Source: DASUZB01 sp036377075
GTDB taxonomy: Bacteria > Actinomycetota > CALGFH01
Length of the DNA stretch: 28,820 nucleotides
Reading direction: 5' to 3'
Assembly (NCBI GenBank): GCA_036377075.1
Contig: DASUZB010000248.1
Location: 1-28,820 of the forward strand
In this document: in pieces, positions 15,017-22,713 of the stretch
How the letters are laid out: every line of letters begins with the position of its first letter
How positions within the stretch are numbered: position 1 is the first letter of the stretch
Made by a program: the position numbers and the translations under genes
The notes under the pieces: generated by a model
The model's input: the letters and a program-made list of their open reading frames with translations, nothing else
Databases searched by the model: none
Told to the model about the DNA's origin: nothing

Positions 15017-15780
15017 CCGCGGCGCGGCTGCACCACGAGCTGGACGGGCCGGACGGTGCGCCGGTGCTGGTGCTGAGCAACTCGCTCGGCACCACCGGCG
15101 AGATCTGGGACGGGCAGCTCCCGGCGCTGCGCGAGCGCTTCCGGGTGCTGCGCTACGACCACCGCGGGCACGGGCGCTCCGAGGTGCCGCCCGGCCCCTA
15201 CACGCTGGCCGAGCTCGGCCAGGACCTGCTTGCCCTGCTCGACGGGCTGGGCATCGGCCGGGTGTCGCTGTGCGGCCTGTCGCTCGGCGGCATGGTCGGC
15301 ATGTGGCTGGCCGCGCACGCGCCCGAGCGGGTCGAGCGGCTGGTGCTCGTCTCCACCTCGGCCCGGCTGGGCCCGCCCGAGATGTGGACCGAGCGGGCGG
15401 CCGTGGCGCGCGAGAAGGGGACCGCCGCGCTGACCGAGACGGCGGCAAGCCGATGGTTCACCTCGCGGTTCCGCCGCCACGATCCGGAGACGGTGGCGAG
15501 GATCCTGGCGACGCTCGCCGCCACCCCTGGCGAGGGCTACGCCGGCTGCTGCGAGGCGATCGCCGCCATGGACCTGCGCCCCGACCTGCCCCGCATCACC
15601 GCGCCGACGCTGGTGGTGGCGGCGCTGGACGACCCGGCCACGCCCCCGCCCCACGCCGACGTGATCGTGGAGGGCATCCACCACGCCCGCCGCGAGCTGG
15701 TCCTCGACGCCTCCCACCTGGTCTCCGTGGAGGAGCCCGAGCGCATCACCGCCCTGCTCCTCGAGCACCTCGGCGGCTGA
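15013..15780 (+). CDS. pcaD: 3-oxoadipate enol-lactonase
   Basis: 255 residues, an alpha/beta-hydrolase that opens 3-oxoadipate enol-lactone to 3-oxoadipate in the protocatechuate branch. The family pattern is clear: VLSNSLGTTGEIWDGQ near the N-terminus, RYDHRGHGRSEVPPGPYT, the nucleophile elbow GLSLGGM (Ser ~95), SRWFTSRF, GYAGCCEAIAAMDLR, the acid in ALDDPATPP and the catalytic His in DASHLVSVE. The GTG start at 15013 has only a weak site of its own and appears to depend on the minicistron that ends over it. The gene is divergent from pobA and followed nine bases later by a phosphodiesterase gene in the same direction. Confidence 0.9.
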   Translation: MTAARLHHELDGPDGAPVLVLSNSLGTTGEIWDGQLPALRERFRVLRYDHRGHGRSEVPPGPYTLAELGQDLLALLDGLGIGRVSLCGLSLGGMVGMWLAAHAPERVERLVLVSTSARLGPPEMWTERAAVAREKGTAALTETAASRWFTSRFRRHDPETVARILATLAATPGEGYAGCCEAIAAMDLRPDLPRITAPTLVVAALDDPATPPPHADVIVEGIHHARRELVLDASHLVSVEEPERITALLLEHLGG

Positions 15781-15788
15781 CCCGCGCC

Positions 15789-16589
15789 GTGCCATCCCCA
15801 CCGGACGGGCCGGCGCGCGCCCTACCGCCGTTCCTCGACAACGGTGGCAAGCCGATCGCCGTCGCGCACCGTGGCGGCTCGGTCGACGGCCTGGAGAACT
15901 CGCTCGCCGCCTTCGCGCGGGCCTGGGAGCTGGGCTACCGCTGGTTCGAGACCGACGCCCGCCTCACCTCGGACGGGGTGGTGGTCGCCATGCACGACCC
16001 CACCCTCGACCGTGTCACCGACCGCACCGGCGCCGTGGCGGAGCTGCCCTGGCGCGAGGTGCGCGCCGCCCGCATCGCCGGCCGCGAGCCGGTCCCGCGG
16101 ATCGAGGAGGTGCTCGACGGCTGGCCGGACGCCAGGGTGGTGATCGAGCTCAAGGCCGACGAGGTCGTCGACCCGGTGATCGACCTGGTCGGGCGTGCGG
16201 CGGCGGTCGACCGGGTGTGCATCGGCTCGTTCTCCGACCGGCGCCTGGCCCGCGCGCGGGCCGCGTTCGGGGCGAGGCTGTGCACCTCGATGGGCCCGAA
16301 TGAGGTGCGGCGGCTGCGCGCGGCCGCCTGGCGCCTGCTGCCCCGCCGGGCGGTTCCGGGCGCCGCGGCCTGCGTGCAGGTCCCGACCGGCTGGGGGCGC
16401 ATCCCGCTGGCCGAGCCGCGCCTGCTCGCCTGCGCCCACGCGCTCGGCCTGCCGGTGCAGGTGTGGACGGTGAACCAGCCGGGCGAGATGCGTCGCCTGC
16501 TCGACCTCGGCGTCGACGGGATCCTCAGCGACGACCTCAGCGCCCTGCGGGGAGTCTTCGAGGAGCGCGGCGCCTGGCGGAGCTCCTGA
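15789..16589 (+). CDS. Glycerophosphodiester phosphodiesterase
   Basis: 266 residues of the GDPD family, which hydrolyses glycerophosphodiesters to glycerol-3-phosphate and an alcohol. The TIM-barrel metal site is visible: AHRGGSVDGLENSLAAF (~27-43, with the His-Arg pair and the E-N of the PENT-like motif), FETDARLTSDGVVVAMHDPTLDR (Glu and Asp ~55, His ~70), VVIELK (~122), and the C-terminal VQVWTVN and GVDGILSD. No signal peptide, so a cytoplasmic enzyme. The GTG at 15789 follows the pcaD stop by eight bases and the two may be cotranscribed, though the functions are unrelated. Start is approximate. Confidence 0.9.
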   Translation: MPSPPDGPARALPPFLDNGGKPIAVAHRGGSVDGLENSLAAFARAWELGYRWFETDARLTSDGVVVAMHDPTLDRVTDRTGAVAELPWREVRAARIAGREPVPRIEEVLDGWPDARVVIELKADEVVDPVIDLVGRAAAVDRVCIGSFSDRRLARARAAFGARLCTSMGPNEVRRLRAAAWRLLPRRAVPGAAACVQVPTGWGRIPLAEPRLLACAHALGLPVQVWTVNQPGEMRRLLDLGVDGILSDDLSALRGVFEERGAWRSS

Positions 16590-16640
16590 CCGGGGTCGCG
16601 ATGATGGCCGCCTTCGCTCCGTAGGGGTCGTTCGGGGCGA

Positions 16641-16695
16641 GGTTGCCTCGCACCGGCCCTGATGCGAACATGTGTTCGAGGTGAGCGAGGCAACC
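16641..16695. repeat. Ten-base inverted repeat flanking the SOS box
   Basis: GGTTGCCTCG (16641-16650) and CGAGGCAACC (16686-16695) are perfect inverted arms about 35 bases apart, centred within four bases of the LexA box centre. The left arm contains the presumed -35 (TTGCCT) and the right arm lies in the first codons of the polymerase gene. Confidence 0.5.
16665..16678. promoter_or_regulatory. LexA (SOS) box at the dinB start
   Basis: CGAACATGTGTTCG has perfect CGAAC/GTTCG arms and matches the Gram-positive/actinobacterial LexA consensus CGAAC-N4-GTTCG. It covers the presumed -10 (GAACAT, 16666-16671), 17 bases after TTGCCT (16643-16648), so LexA binding should block the promoter directly until DNA damage. 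Confidence 0.88.
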
Positions 16696-17868
16696 ATCCT
16701 GCATGCCGACCTGGACGCGTTCTACGCCTCGGTCGAGCAGCGCGACGATCCCCGCCTGCGCGGCAGGCCGGTGATCGTCGGGGCGGGGGTCGTGCTCGCG
16801 GCCAGCTACGAGGCCAAGGCGTACGGGGTCCGCACGGCGATGGCTGGCGGGCAGGCGCGCCAGCTGTGCCCGCAGGCGGTCGTGGTCCCGCCCCGGATGT
16901 CCGCCTACGCCGAGGCGAGCAAGGCGGCGTTCGAGGTGTTCAACCAGACCACGCCGCTGGTCGAGGGGCTCTCGATCGACGAGGCGTTCCTCGACGTCGG
17001 CGGGCTGCGGCGGCTCTCGGGACCACCCGCCGAGATCGCCCTGCGGCTGCGGCGGGAGGTCCTCGAGCAGGTCGGCCTGCCGATCACCGTCGGGGTGGCG
17101 CGGACCAAGTTCCTCGCCAAGGTGGCCAGCCGCGTGGCCAAGCCGGACGGCCTGCTGGTGGTGCCGCCCGACGGCGAGCTGGCCTTCCTGCACCCCCTGC
17201 CGGTCGAGCGGCTCTGGGGCGTCGGGACGGTGACCGCCGCCAAGCTGCACGAGCGCGGCCTCATGACCGTGGGCCAGGTCGCCCAGCTCAACGAGGGGGC
17301 GCTGGTCTCCATGCTCGGGCGGGCGGCGGGCAGCCACCTCCACGCGCTGGCCAACAACTACGATCCGCGGCCGGTGCAGGTCGGCCGGCGGCGCCGCTCG
17401 ATCGGGTCGCAGCGCGCGCTGGGCCGCCGCCCGCGGTCGCCCGAGGAGGTCGACGCGGTGGTGGTCGGGCTGGTCGACCGCGTGACCCGCCGGCTACGGG
17501 CGGCCCGGCGCGTCTGCCACACCGTCATGCTGCGCTTCCGCTACGACGACTTCTCGCGCGCGAGCCGCTCGCACACGCTGCCCCAGGCGACCGCGGAGAC
17601 CAGGACGATCCTGGCGACCGCCAGGTGGCTGCTGGCCGCGGCGGCGCCGACGATCGAGGCGCAGGGCCTCACGCTCATCGGCGTGACGCTCGCCAACCTC
17701 GACGACGACGGCGCGATCCAGCTCGCGCTGCCGTTCGACCGCCGCAGCCAGAGCGCCCTCGACACCGTGGTCGACGACGTGCACGACCGCTTCGGGTCGG
17801 CCGCCATCACCCGGGCGGTGCTGCTCGGCCGCGACCAGGGGCTGCAGGTGCCGCTGCTCCCGGACTGA
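16681..17868 (+). CDS. dinB: DNA polymerase IV (Y-family), SOS controlled
   Basis: 395 residues from GTG at 16681. The catalytic parts are intact: ILHADLDAFYASVE (first metal-binding Asp), AASYEAKAYGVRTAM (the Tyr-Arg steric region), GLSIDEAFLDVGG (catalytic Asp-Glu), ITVGVARTKFLAKVASRVAKPDG, and the helix-hairpin-helix LPVERLWGVGTVTAAKL. Near the end QLALPF is a beta-clamp binding motif. The enzyme carries out error-prone translesion synthesis. GTG at 16681 is preferred over 16672 because the latter lies inside the LexA box and 16681 gives the usual spacing to ILHADLDAF; no ribosome-binding site is seen, so translation may be leaderless. It is convergent with the DUF7218 gene, with only eight bases between stops. 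Confidence 0.94.
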   Translation: MSEATILHADLDAFYASVEQRDDPRLRGRPVIVGAGVVLAASYEAKAYGVRTAMAGGQARQLCPQAVVVPPRMSAYAEASKAAFEVFNQTTPLVEGLSIDEAFLDVGGLRRLSGPPAEIALRLRREVLEQVGLPITVGVARTKFLAKVASRVAKPDGLLVVPPDGELAFLHPLPVERLWGVGTVTAAKLHERGLMTVGQVAQLNEGALVSMLGRAAGSHLHALANNYDPRPVQVGRRRRSIGSQRALGRRPRSPEEVDAVVVGLVDRVTRRLRAARRVCHTVMLRFRYDDFSRASRSHTLPQATAETRTILATARWLLAAAAPTIEAQGLTLIGVTLANLDDDGAIQLALPFDRRSQSALDTVVDDVHDRFGSAAITRAVLLGRDQGLQVPLLPD

Positions 17869-17876
17869 GCAGGCCG

Positions 17877-18101
17877 TCAGCGCTTCTTGGCCGCCGCCTT
17901 GCCGCCCTTGCGCCCTGCCGCCTTCTTCTGGGCGGTGGTGCCGCCCTGCTTCGGGTTCCCGCCCTTGCCCGACGACTCGCCGCCGTGCTTGGACGCGTCC
18001 GGGGCGTTGGCGATCCTGGCGGCGCGCTGCTTGCTCATCCCCTTGTCGCGCAGCGCCTCGTACTGGTCCGGGTTCTTCACGTTCGCCGATTTCGACGGCA
18101 T
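17877..18101 (-). CDS. DUF7218 small basic protein with Lys/Ala/Gly tail
   Basis: 74 residues. The front (NPDQYEALRDKGMSKQRAARIANAP, in two helices around residues 10-34) and the tail (KQGGTTAQKKAAGRKGGKAAAKKR, histone-H1-like) match a small actinobacterial family named DUF7218, quoted here only through key parts. The protein is strongly basic at its C-terminus and may bind nucleic acid; no function is established to my knowledge. The ATG at 18099-18101 follows GGGAGG. It is divergent from the LacI-type regulator and convergent with dinB. Confidence 0.82.
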   Translation of the reverse strand: MPSKSANVKNPDQYEALRDKGMSKQRAARIANAPDASKHGGESSGKGGNPKQGGTTAQKKAAGRKGGKAAAKKR

Positions 18102-18204
18102 GGCCGCAGCCTCCCTCTGGTCGGTTCCCTCTTCGCCGCTGGGTTCCCCGGGCGCGGTTGGCCCAACCCGACCGGCTCGGCGGCGACCGTGCCGGCCACG
18201 GGAG

Positions 18205-18227
18205 TGCAATCGTATTCGTGCTAGCCT
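18205..18227 (+). promoter_or_regulatory. LacI-type operator and extended -10 of the regulator gene
   Basis: TGCAATCGTATTCGT (18205-18219) shares its core with the site upstream of the sugar ABC operon (22616-22630, opposite strand). Directly after it, TGC-TAGCCT is an extended -10 (hexamer 18222-18227), six bases before the ATG at 18234. No canonical -35 is present; the operator fills the spacer, so binding would block the polymerase and make the regulator control itself. Confidence 0.65.
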
Positions 18228-18233
18228 GGCGTG

Positions 18234-19349
18234 ATGCCACTGAGCAAGCGGGAACCCAGATCGACGCCGGACGATGCTCCCGAGCCGGCCGAGCCGTCGG
18301 CGCGCCCGGCGGTGCAGCGCCACGTCACGACGATGCGCGACATCGCGGCCGCGGCGGAGGTCTCCCAGAGCACCGTGTCGCGGGTGCTGAGCGGCGCCCC
18401 GACCAAGGTGCCGATCGCGCCCGAGACCCGGGAGCGCGTCATCCAGGCGTCGCGCCGTCTCGGCTACCGGCCCAACCCGCTGGCGCGCGGCCTGCGGGGA
18501 GCTTCGACCAACCTGATCGGCGCGGTGGTCAGGGACTTCAGCGACCCCTTCTGGGCGGAGGCGGTCGAGGCCCTGGTGCTCGAGTCGATGGCGCACGGCT
18601 ACAACGTGGTGCTCGGCCACGTCCACGGCAGCCTCGAAAAGGCGATCTCCCTGCCCTCGGTCCTCGAGACCCGGCACACCGACGCCATCGTCCTGCTCGG
18701 CGACATCCAGGTGCAGCCGCAGCTGCTGGCCGACCTGCGCAACTCGACCGTGCCGGTGGTGGCTCTCTGGCAGGGCACCAGCCCGCTCGAGTTCCCGACC
18801 GCGGACACCGACGACCGGGCCGGCATCTGGGCCGGGCTGGGGCACCTCGAGTCCCTCGGCCACCGGCGGATCGCGTTCGTGAACGCCGAGCTGCCCGGCG
18901 AGTACCGGGTGCGGGAGGACGCCTACTTCGACTTCATGCGCGGCCGCTTCGGCGCCGTCCCGCCCGGCTACCTCGAGCGCTGCCCAAACACCCTGGCCGG
19001 TGGCGACACCGCGCTGCGGCGCCTGCTCGCGCTGCCGCAGCCGCCGACGGCGGTGGCGACCTCGACGGACCTGGTCGCCGTGGGCGTGCTGCACGCCGCG
19101 CACAGCCTCGGTGCCACCGTCCCCGAACGGCTGTCCGTGGTCGGCTACGACGACATCCTGATCGCGAGCCACACGGTGCCGGCGCTCACCACGGTGCGGA
19201 TGCCGGTCTCGGAGATCGTCAGCCACGCCGTCGCCCGCGCGATCGCCCTGGCCCGCGACCCGGACGCCGTGCGCGAGCCGAGCCTCGAAGTCTTCAAGCC
19301 CCCGCTGATCCTCCGCGACTCCACCGCGCCACCGGCGGCCGACCGCTGA
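18234..19349 (+). CDS. LacI-family transcriptional regulator
   Basis: 371 residues from ATG 18234 (GTG at 18231 is also possible). An unusual Pro/Glu-rich extension of ~33 residues precedes the helix-turn-helix (TMRDIAAAAEVSQSTVSRVLSG, ~33-54, in parts) and hinge (RRLGYRPNPLARGL). The rest is the sugar-binding type-I periplasmic fold (NLIGAVVRDFSDPFW, GHRRIAFVN, STDLVAVGVLHAA, VVGYDDILIASHTVPALTTVRMP). An ATG at 18333 would remove the extension, but the -10 hexamer six bases before 18234 supports the longer form as leaderless. It is convergent with the sugar ABC operon and shares an operator sequence with it, so it very likely represses both itself and that operon, released by a sugar not identified here. 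Confidence 0.92.
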   Translation: MPLSKREPRSTPDDAPEPAEPSARPAVQRHVTTMRDIAAAAEVSQSTVSRVLSGAPTKVPIAPETRERVIQASRRLGYRPNPLARGLRGASTNLIGAVVRDFSDPFWAEAVEALVLESMAHGYNVVLGHVHGSLEKAISLPSVLETRHTDAIVLLGDIQVQPQLLADLRNSTVPVVALWQGTSPLEFPTADTDDRAGIWAGLGHLESLGHRRIAFVNAELPGEYRVREDAYFDFMRGRFGAVPPGYLERCPNTLAGGDTALRRLLALPQPPTAVATSTDLVAVGVLHAAHSLGATVPERLSVVGYDDILIASHTVPALTTVRMPVSEIVSHAVARAIALARDPDAVREPSLEVFKPPLILRDSTAPPAADR

Positions 19350-19367
19350 CCCCGGCGGCCCGCCCGG

Positions 19368-20258
19368 TCACTTCACCGCCCCGCTCATCAGGCCGGAGAC
19401 GTAGTACCGCTGCAGCAGCAGGTAGACGAGCACGCAGGGGATGACAGAGACGGTGATGCCGGCCTGCAGCATTCCCCAGTCCGTGCCGCCCAGGCTCGTC
19501 TGGGTGCGGGCCGTGGCGAGGATCAGCGGCAGGGTGAAGCGCGAGCCCCTGCTCATCACGACCAGGGCGCCGAGGAACTCGTTCCACGACATGATGAAGG
19601 CGAACAGGGCGACGGTGACGATCGCCGGCACCGACGAAGGGATCATGACCCTGACGAGCACCTGCAACGACGACGCGCCGTCCACCACGGCCGCCTCCTC
19701 CAACTCGCGAGGGACGGCGGCGAGGCTGTTGCGCAGGACGTAGAGGCTGAAGGGAATCTGGATGGCGGTGTGCAGGATGGCCAGGCCCATCAGGGTGTTG
19801 GTCAGCCGGATGCGGGCGAACATCAGGAAGATCGGCGTCAGCAGCGCCTGGTAGGGGACGATCAGCGCCAGCAGCAGGAAGACGAAGATCGCCTCCTTGC
19901 CCGGAATCGGGAACCGGGCGAGCGCGTACCCCGCGGGGATGGTGAGCGCGAGCGTGAACGCGATCGTCAGCAGCGCGATGCTCAGGCTGTTGCCCAGGTA
20001 GGTGGGCAGCCCCTGCTGGTAGTCCCAGAGCCGCTTGTAGCTGTCCAGGCTCAGTCCGTGCGGCAGGTAGGTCGGCGGCGAGGCGGCCGCCTCCACCGTC
20101 GGCTTCACCGAGGCGAGCACCGACATGACCAGAGGCAGCAGCATGATGGTGCAGATCGCCACGCACAGCGCGCCGATCAGGTAGCCGGAGCGGCCGATGC
20201 GCAGGCGCACCCGCGCGACGATGGTGCGGGTCCTGCGCAACGGCAGCGTCGCGGTCAC
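19368..20258 (-). CDS. Sugar ABC transporter permease, MalG type
   Basis: 296 residues, six membrane segments. The ATPase-docking EAA loop is clear (ELEEAAVVDGASSLQVLVRVMIP, ~190-212, in parts EEAAVVDGAS and VRVMIPSS). C-terminus LQRYYVSGLMSGAVK is the classic MalG ending. The GTG start at 20258 overlaps the stop of the upstream permease by four bases (GTGA), giving tight coupling. It is the last gene of the operon; no ATPase gene follows. Such actinobacterial sugar importers usually borrow a shared MsiK-type ATPase encoded elsewhere. Confidence 0.94.
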   Translation of the reverse strand: MTATLPLRRTRTIVARVRLRIGRSGYLIGALCVAICTIMLLPLVMSVLASVKPTVEAAASPPTYLPHGLSLDSYKRLWDYQQGLPTYLGNSLSIALLTIAFTLALTIPAGYALARFPIPGKEAIFVFLLLALIVPYQALLTPIFLMFARIRLTNTLMGLAILHTAIQIPFSLYVLRNSLAAVPRELEEAAVVDGASSLQVLVRVMIPSSVPAIVTVALFAFIMSWNEFLGALVVMSRGSRFTLPLILATARTQTSLGGTDWGMLQAGITVSVIPCVLVYLLLQRYYVSGLMSGAVK

Positions 20259-21133
20259 GCGTGGCTCCGGCGGGTGAGGAGCAACTGCACGACGGTGAAG
20301 ATCAGGATGGTCAGGGCCAGGATGATCGACAGGGCGGCGCCGTAGCCGAGCTTCAGGTACGGGAAGGAGTTCAGGTAGACGTAGAAGACCGAGGTCGCGG
20401 TCTCGTTCTGCGGCTGCCCGGCGGTCATGATGTAGAACTGGTCGAAGGCGAGCAGCGAACCGATCACGCTCACCAGGGTCACCAGCAGCACCGTCCGCAT
20501 GGTCAGCGGCAGGATCACCCTCCTGACGCGCTGCCAGTAGCTGGCGCCGTCGACCATGCTCGCCTCGGTGATCTCGGACGGGATGGCCTGGATCGCGCCG
20601 ACGAACAGGATCATCCCGAAGCCGATCACCTTCCACACGACGGACGCGATGATCGCCAGGTTCGACCGGTCGGCGTCCACCCCCAGCCACAGCACCGGCT
20701 TGGAGACGACCCCCAGATCGATCAGGGCCTTGTTGACCAGGCCGAAGTCGGTGCTGAACAGCCAGTACCAGAGCAGGCTCGACACCCCCAGGCCGATCAC
20801 CACGGGGATGAAGACCATCGTCCGCGTGATCCTGCGTAGGGGCGAGTTCTGCGAGGTCAGCAGCGCCAGCAGGTACCCGCCGCCGATCAGGAGCGGCGTG
20901 ATGATCGCGGTGTACTTGAGCGTGAAGACGAAGGAGATCCAGAACTGGCTGTCGGCGAACGCGCGCCGGTAGTTGCCGAGCCCCACCCACCGCGGCGGGG
21001 TGATCAGGGACCAGTTGTGGAACGACATCCAGACCATCTGGCCCAGCGGGTATGCGGTGAATGCCAGGACGAAGACCAGGGCCGGTGCCAGGTACGCGAA
21101 CCCGATCAGCCGGCTTCGCCTGCTCCGGTACAA
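20255..21133 (-). CDS. Sugar ABC transporter permease, MalF type
   Basis: 292 residues, six membrane segments, with the MalF-type start (LIGFAYLAPALVFVLAFTAYP) and the EAA loop EITEASMVDGASYWQRVRRVILP (~185-207, in parts). Start choice: two in-frame TTG codons stand at 21139 and 21133; GGAGGA abuts the first directly and lies six bases before the second, so TTG at 21133 is the better start. A 15-base-pair hairpin lies between this gene and the binding-protein gene upstream, which may lower its expression relative to the binding protein. It forms a heterodimer with the MalG-type partner with which it overlaps. Confidence 0.93.
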   Translation of the reverse strand: MYRSRRSRLIGFAYLAPALVFVLAFTAYPLGQMVWMSFHNWSLITPPRWVGLGNYRRAFADSQFWISFVFTLKYTAIITPLLIGGGYLLALLTSQNSPLRRITRTMVFIPVVIGLGVSSLLWYWLFSTDFGLVNKALIDLGVVSKPVLWLGVDADRSNLAIIASVVWKVIGFGMILFVGAIQAIPSEITEASMVDGASYWQRVRRVILPLTMRTVLLVTLVSVIGSLLAFDQFYIMTAGQPQNETATSVFYVYLNSFPYLKLGYGAALSIILALTILIFTVVQLLLTRRSHA

Positions 21134-21156
21134 GGGCAATCCTCCACGGACTTCAG

Positions 21157-21199
21157 CCGCGCGTCCCCGCCGAGGTGGGGTTACGGCGGGGACGCGCGG
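21157..21199 (-). terminator. Intercistronic hairpin between binding-protein and permease genes
   Basis: CCGCGCGTCCCCGCC (21157-21171) and GGCGGGGACGCGCGG (21185-21199) pair perfectly over 15 bases around a 13-base loop, starting 14 bases after the binding-protein stop. Inside an operon such a stem is expected to act as a partial terminator or as a 3' stabiliser of the upstream message, raising binding protein over permeases. Confidence 0.7.
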
Positions 21200-21212
21200 A
21201 CGACGTCGCGAG

Positions 21213-22526
21213 CTACTGCTCGGCGATGCTCTTCATCGCCTTCTTGCTGTCGGCGATGATCGTGTCGAGATTGTCGTTGGTGTAGTAGGCGCGTTGCAGC
21301 ATCTTCAGCCACGGGCCCTGCGGCGAGTTGATCTGCTCGAAGAAGGTCGTGGTGTACGGCGTGCGGCCGACGGTGAGCGCCTTGGCCACGTCCTGGACCA
21401 GCGGCTCGGCCTTGAAGTACTTGTTGTCGGCCATGTCGGTGCGGGTGGTCAGGTTGAGGGCCTTGGCGTACACCTCGACCTGCACCTCGTCGGAGAGCAG
21501 GAACTTCATCACGTTGACCGAGTCGTCCACCCGCTTGCTGCCCTTGGGCACCACGACCAGGTCGCCGCCGATGAACGAGGCCGAGGAGCCCGGCTGCACC
21601 CCGGGCAGCAGGCCGATGCCGAACTTCATCTTCGGGTTCTGCTGGCGGGCCAAGGTGATGTTGAAGTTGCCCGTGCCCATCATGCCGATCTTGCCGGAAC
21701 CGAACTGCTCGGCGAAGGTCTCGCCGTTCTCGCTCCGGGCGCCGTCGGGGACGTTACCGGCCTTGACCATGTCACGGGTGAACTGGAGCACCTGCTTGAC
21801 CCCGTCACCGGTCAGCGGCTCGTCGCCCGGACCGGCCGCCTCGATCTTGGCGCCCGAGGCCCACATCAGCGGCCCGACGGTGAAGATGTTGCACCCGGCG
21901 CAGTTGCCCGGCAGGTAGTAGCCCTTGATGCCGTTGCCCAGCGCGGTGATCTTGTCGGCGTACTCGCGCAGTTCCGCCAGGCTGGTGGGCGGCTTGTCCG
22001 GGTCGAGGCCGGCCTTCTTGAACAGGTCCTTGTTGTAGAACAGCGCCGACACGTCGGCGTACAGCGGCACGCCGTAGAGCCGCTTCTCCCAGGTCGCGAC
22101 CGTCATGTGCCCCTTGCTGGCGGTCTTGAGCTCCGGCCAGGAGCTGATCCGGTCGGTGAGGTCCACCAGCTGCTGCGCCTTCTCGAACTGCGGGGCGTAG
22201 ATCAGGTCCATGCCCATCAGGTCGGGCACCTCGCCGGAGGCGATCCCCTGGGCGATCTTGCCGACCATCTCCGCGTGCGGGATGTAGGTCAGCTTGATCT
22301 TGCAGTTGGGGTTCTTCTTGTTCCATGCCGCGGCGAGCATGTCGACCATCTGCTTGTTGCCGCCGGACCGCTCCCACATGGTGAGCTGGCCGTTGCTGGC
22401 GCATCCGGTGGTGGCGGCCGCCTGGCTCGGGCCGGCGCTAGAACTCGGTTCGGACCCCTGGCTACAGGCCGCGAGCAGCAGCGCCCCCGCCGCCAGCAGG
22501 ACGGGCCACCTGAGACGGCTCCTCAT
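21213..22526 (-). CDS. Sugar ABC transporter substrate-binding lipoprotein
   Basis: 437 residues from the ATG at 22524-22526, seven bases after GGAGGA; longer in-frame readings are rejected because this start gives a perfect lipoprotein signal (RSRLRWP, hydrophobic core, lipobox LLAAC). A Ser/Ala linker follows, then a family-1 extracellular solute-binding fold: QLTMWERSGGNKQMVDMLAAAWNK, IPHAEMVGKIAQGIASGEVPDLMGMDL, YGVPLYADVSALFYNKDLFKKAGLDPDKPPTS, FIGGDLVVVPKGSK. It is the first gene of the sugar operon. Two tandem LacI-type operator copies lie 90-118 bases upstream. The ligand is unknown; proteins of this kind bind oligo- or monosaccharides. Confidence 0.93.
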   Translation of the reverse strand: MRSRLRWPVLLAAGALLLAACSQGSEPSSSAGPSQAAATTGCASNGQLTMWERSGGNKQMVDMLAAAWNKKNPNCKIKLTYIPHAEMVGKIAQGIASGEVPDLMGMDLIYAPQFEKAQQLVDLTDRISSWPELKTASKGHMTVATWEKRLYGVPLYADVSALFYNKDLFKKAGLDPDKPPTSLAELREYADKITALGNGIKGYYLPGNCAGCNIFTVGPLMWASGAKIEAAGPGDEPLTGDGVKQVLQFTRDMVKAGNVPDGARSENGETFAEQFGSGKIGMMGTGNFNITLARQQNPKMKFGIGLLPGVQPGSSASFIGGDLVVVPKGSKRVDDSVNVMKFLLSDEVQVEVYAKALNLTTRTDMADNKYFKAEPLVQDVAKALTVGRTPYTTTFFEQINSPQGPWLKMLQRAYYTNDNLDTIIADSKKAMKSIAEQ

Positions 22527-22550
22527 CCCACGCTCCTCCATGTCGAATTC

Positions 22551-22567
22551 GTCCGGCCTGGCCGGAC
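22551..22567. repeat. Eight-base dyad in the leader of the sugar operon
   Basis: GTCCGGCC and GGCCGGAC are perfect arms around a single T. It lies between the LacI-type operators and the ribosome-binding site, so in RNA it would have to open to a wider loop. It may be a further protein site or a weak leader hairpin. Confidence 0.35.
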
Positions 22568-22615
22568 GATGCGTGCGCCCGTCGTGCGGGTCCCGGGCAG
22601 CCGACGTACGCGGCG

Positions 22616-22644
22616 ACGCATACGATCGCATGCATTCGATTTCA
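22616..22644 (-). promoter_or_regulatory. Two tandem LacI-type operator copies upstream of the sugar operon
   Basis: Read on the minus strand, TGCGATCGTATGCGT (22630-22616) matches the regulator's own site TGCAATCGTATTCGT at 12 of 15 positions. Directly adjoining, TGAAATCGAATGCAT (22644-22630) matches it at 11 of 15. Surrounding bases form the near-palindrome GCATACGATCGCATGC (22618-22633). This is the expected layout for repression of the operon by the regulator at 18234. Confidence 0.65.
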
Positions 22645-22713
22645 TGTCGAGATGCGCGGCGCCTCCCGCACCACATCCCACCAGCGCGAACCGCCGTGCC
22701 GGATACTGGATCC

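Noticed and set aside
13549..15780. A 743-codon plus-strand frame joining the VOC tail, the pobA antisense and pcaD.
   Set aside because: Only its last 255 codons match a real family (PcaD); the rest is antisense to a clear pobA.
16670..16684. ATG at 16670 as a dinB start.
   Set aside because: Its frame stops after four codons (TGA at 16682), and it lies inside the LexA box.
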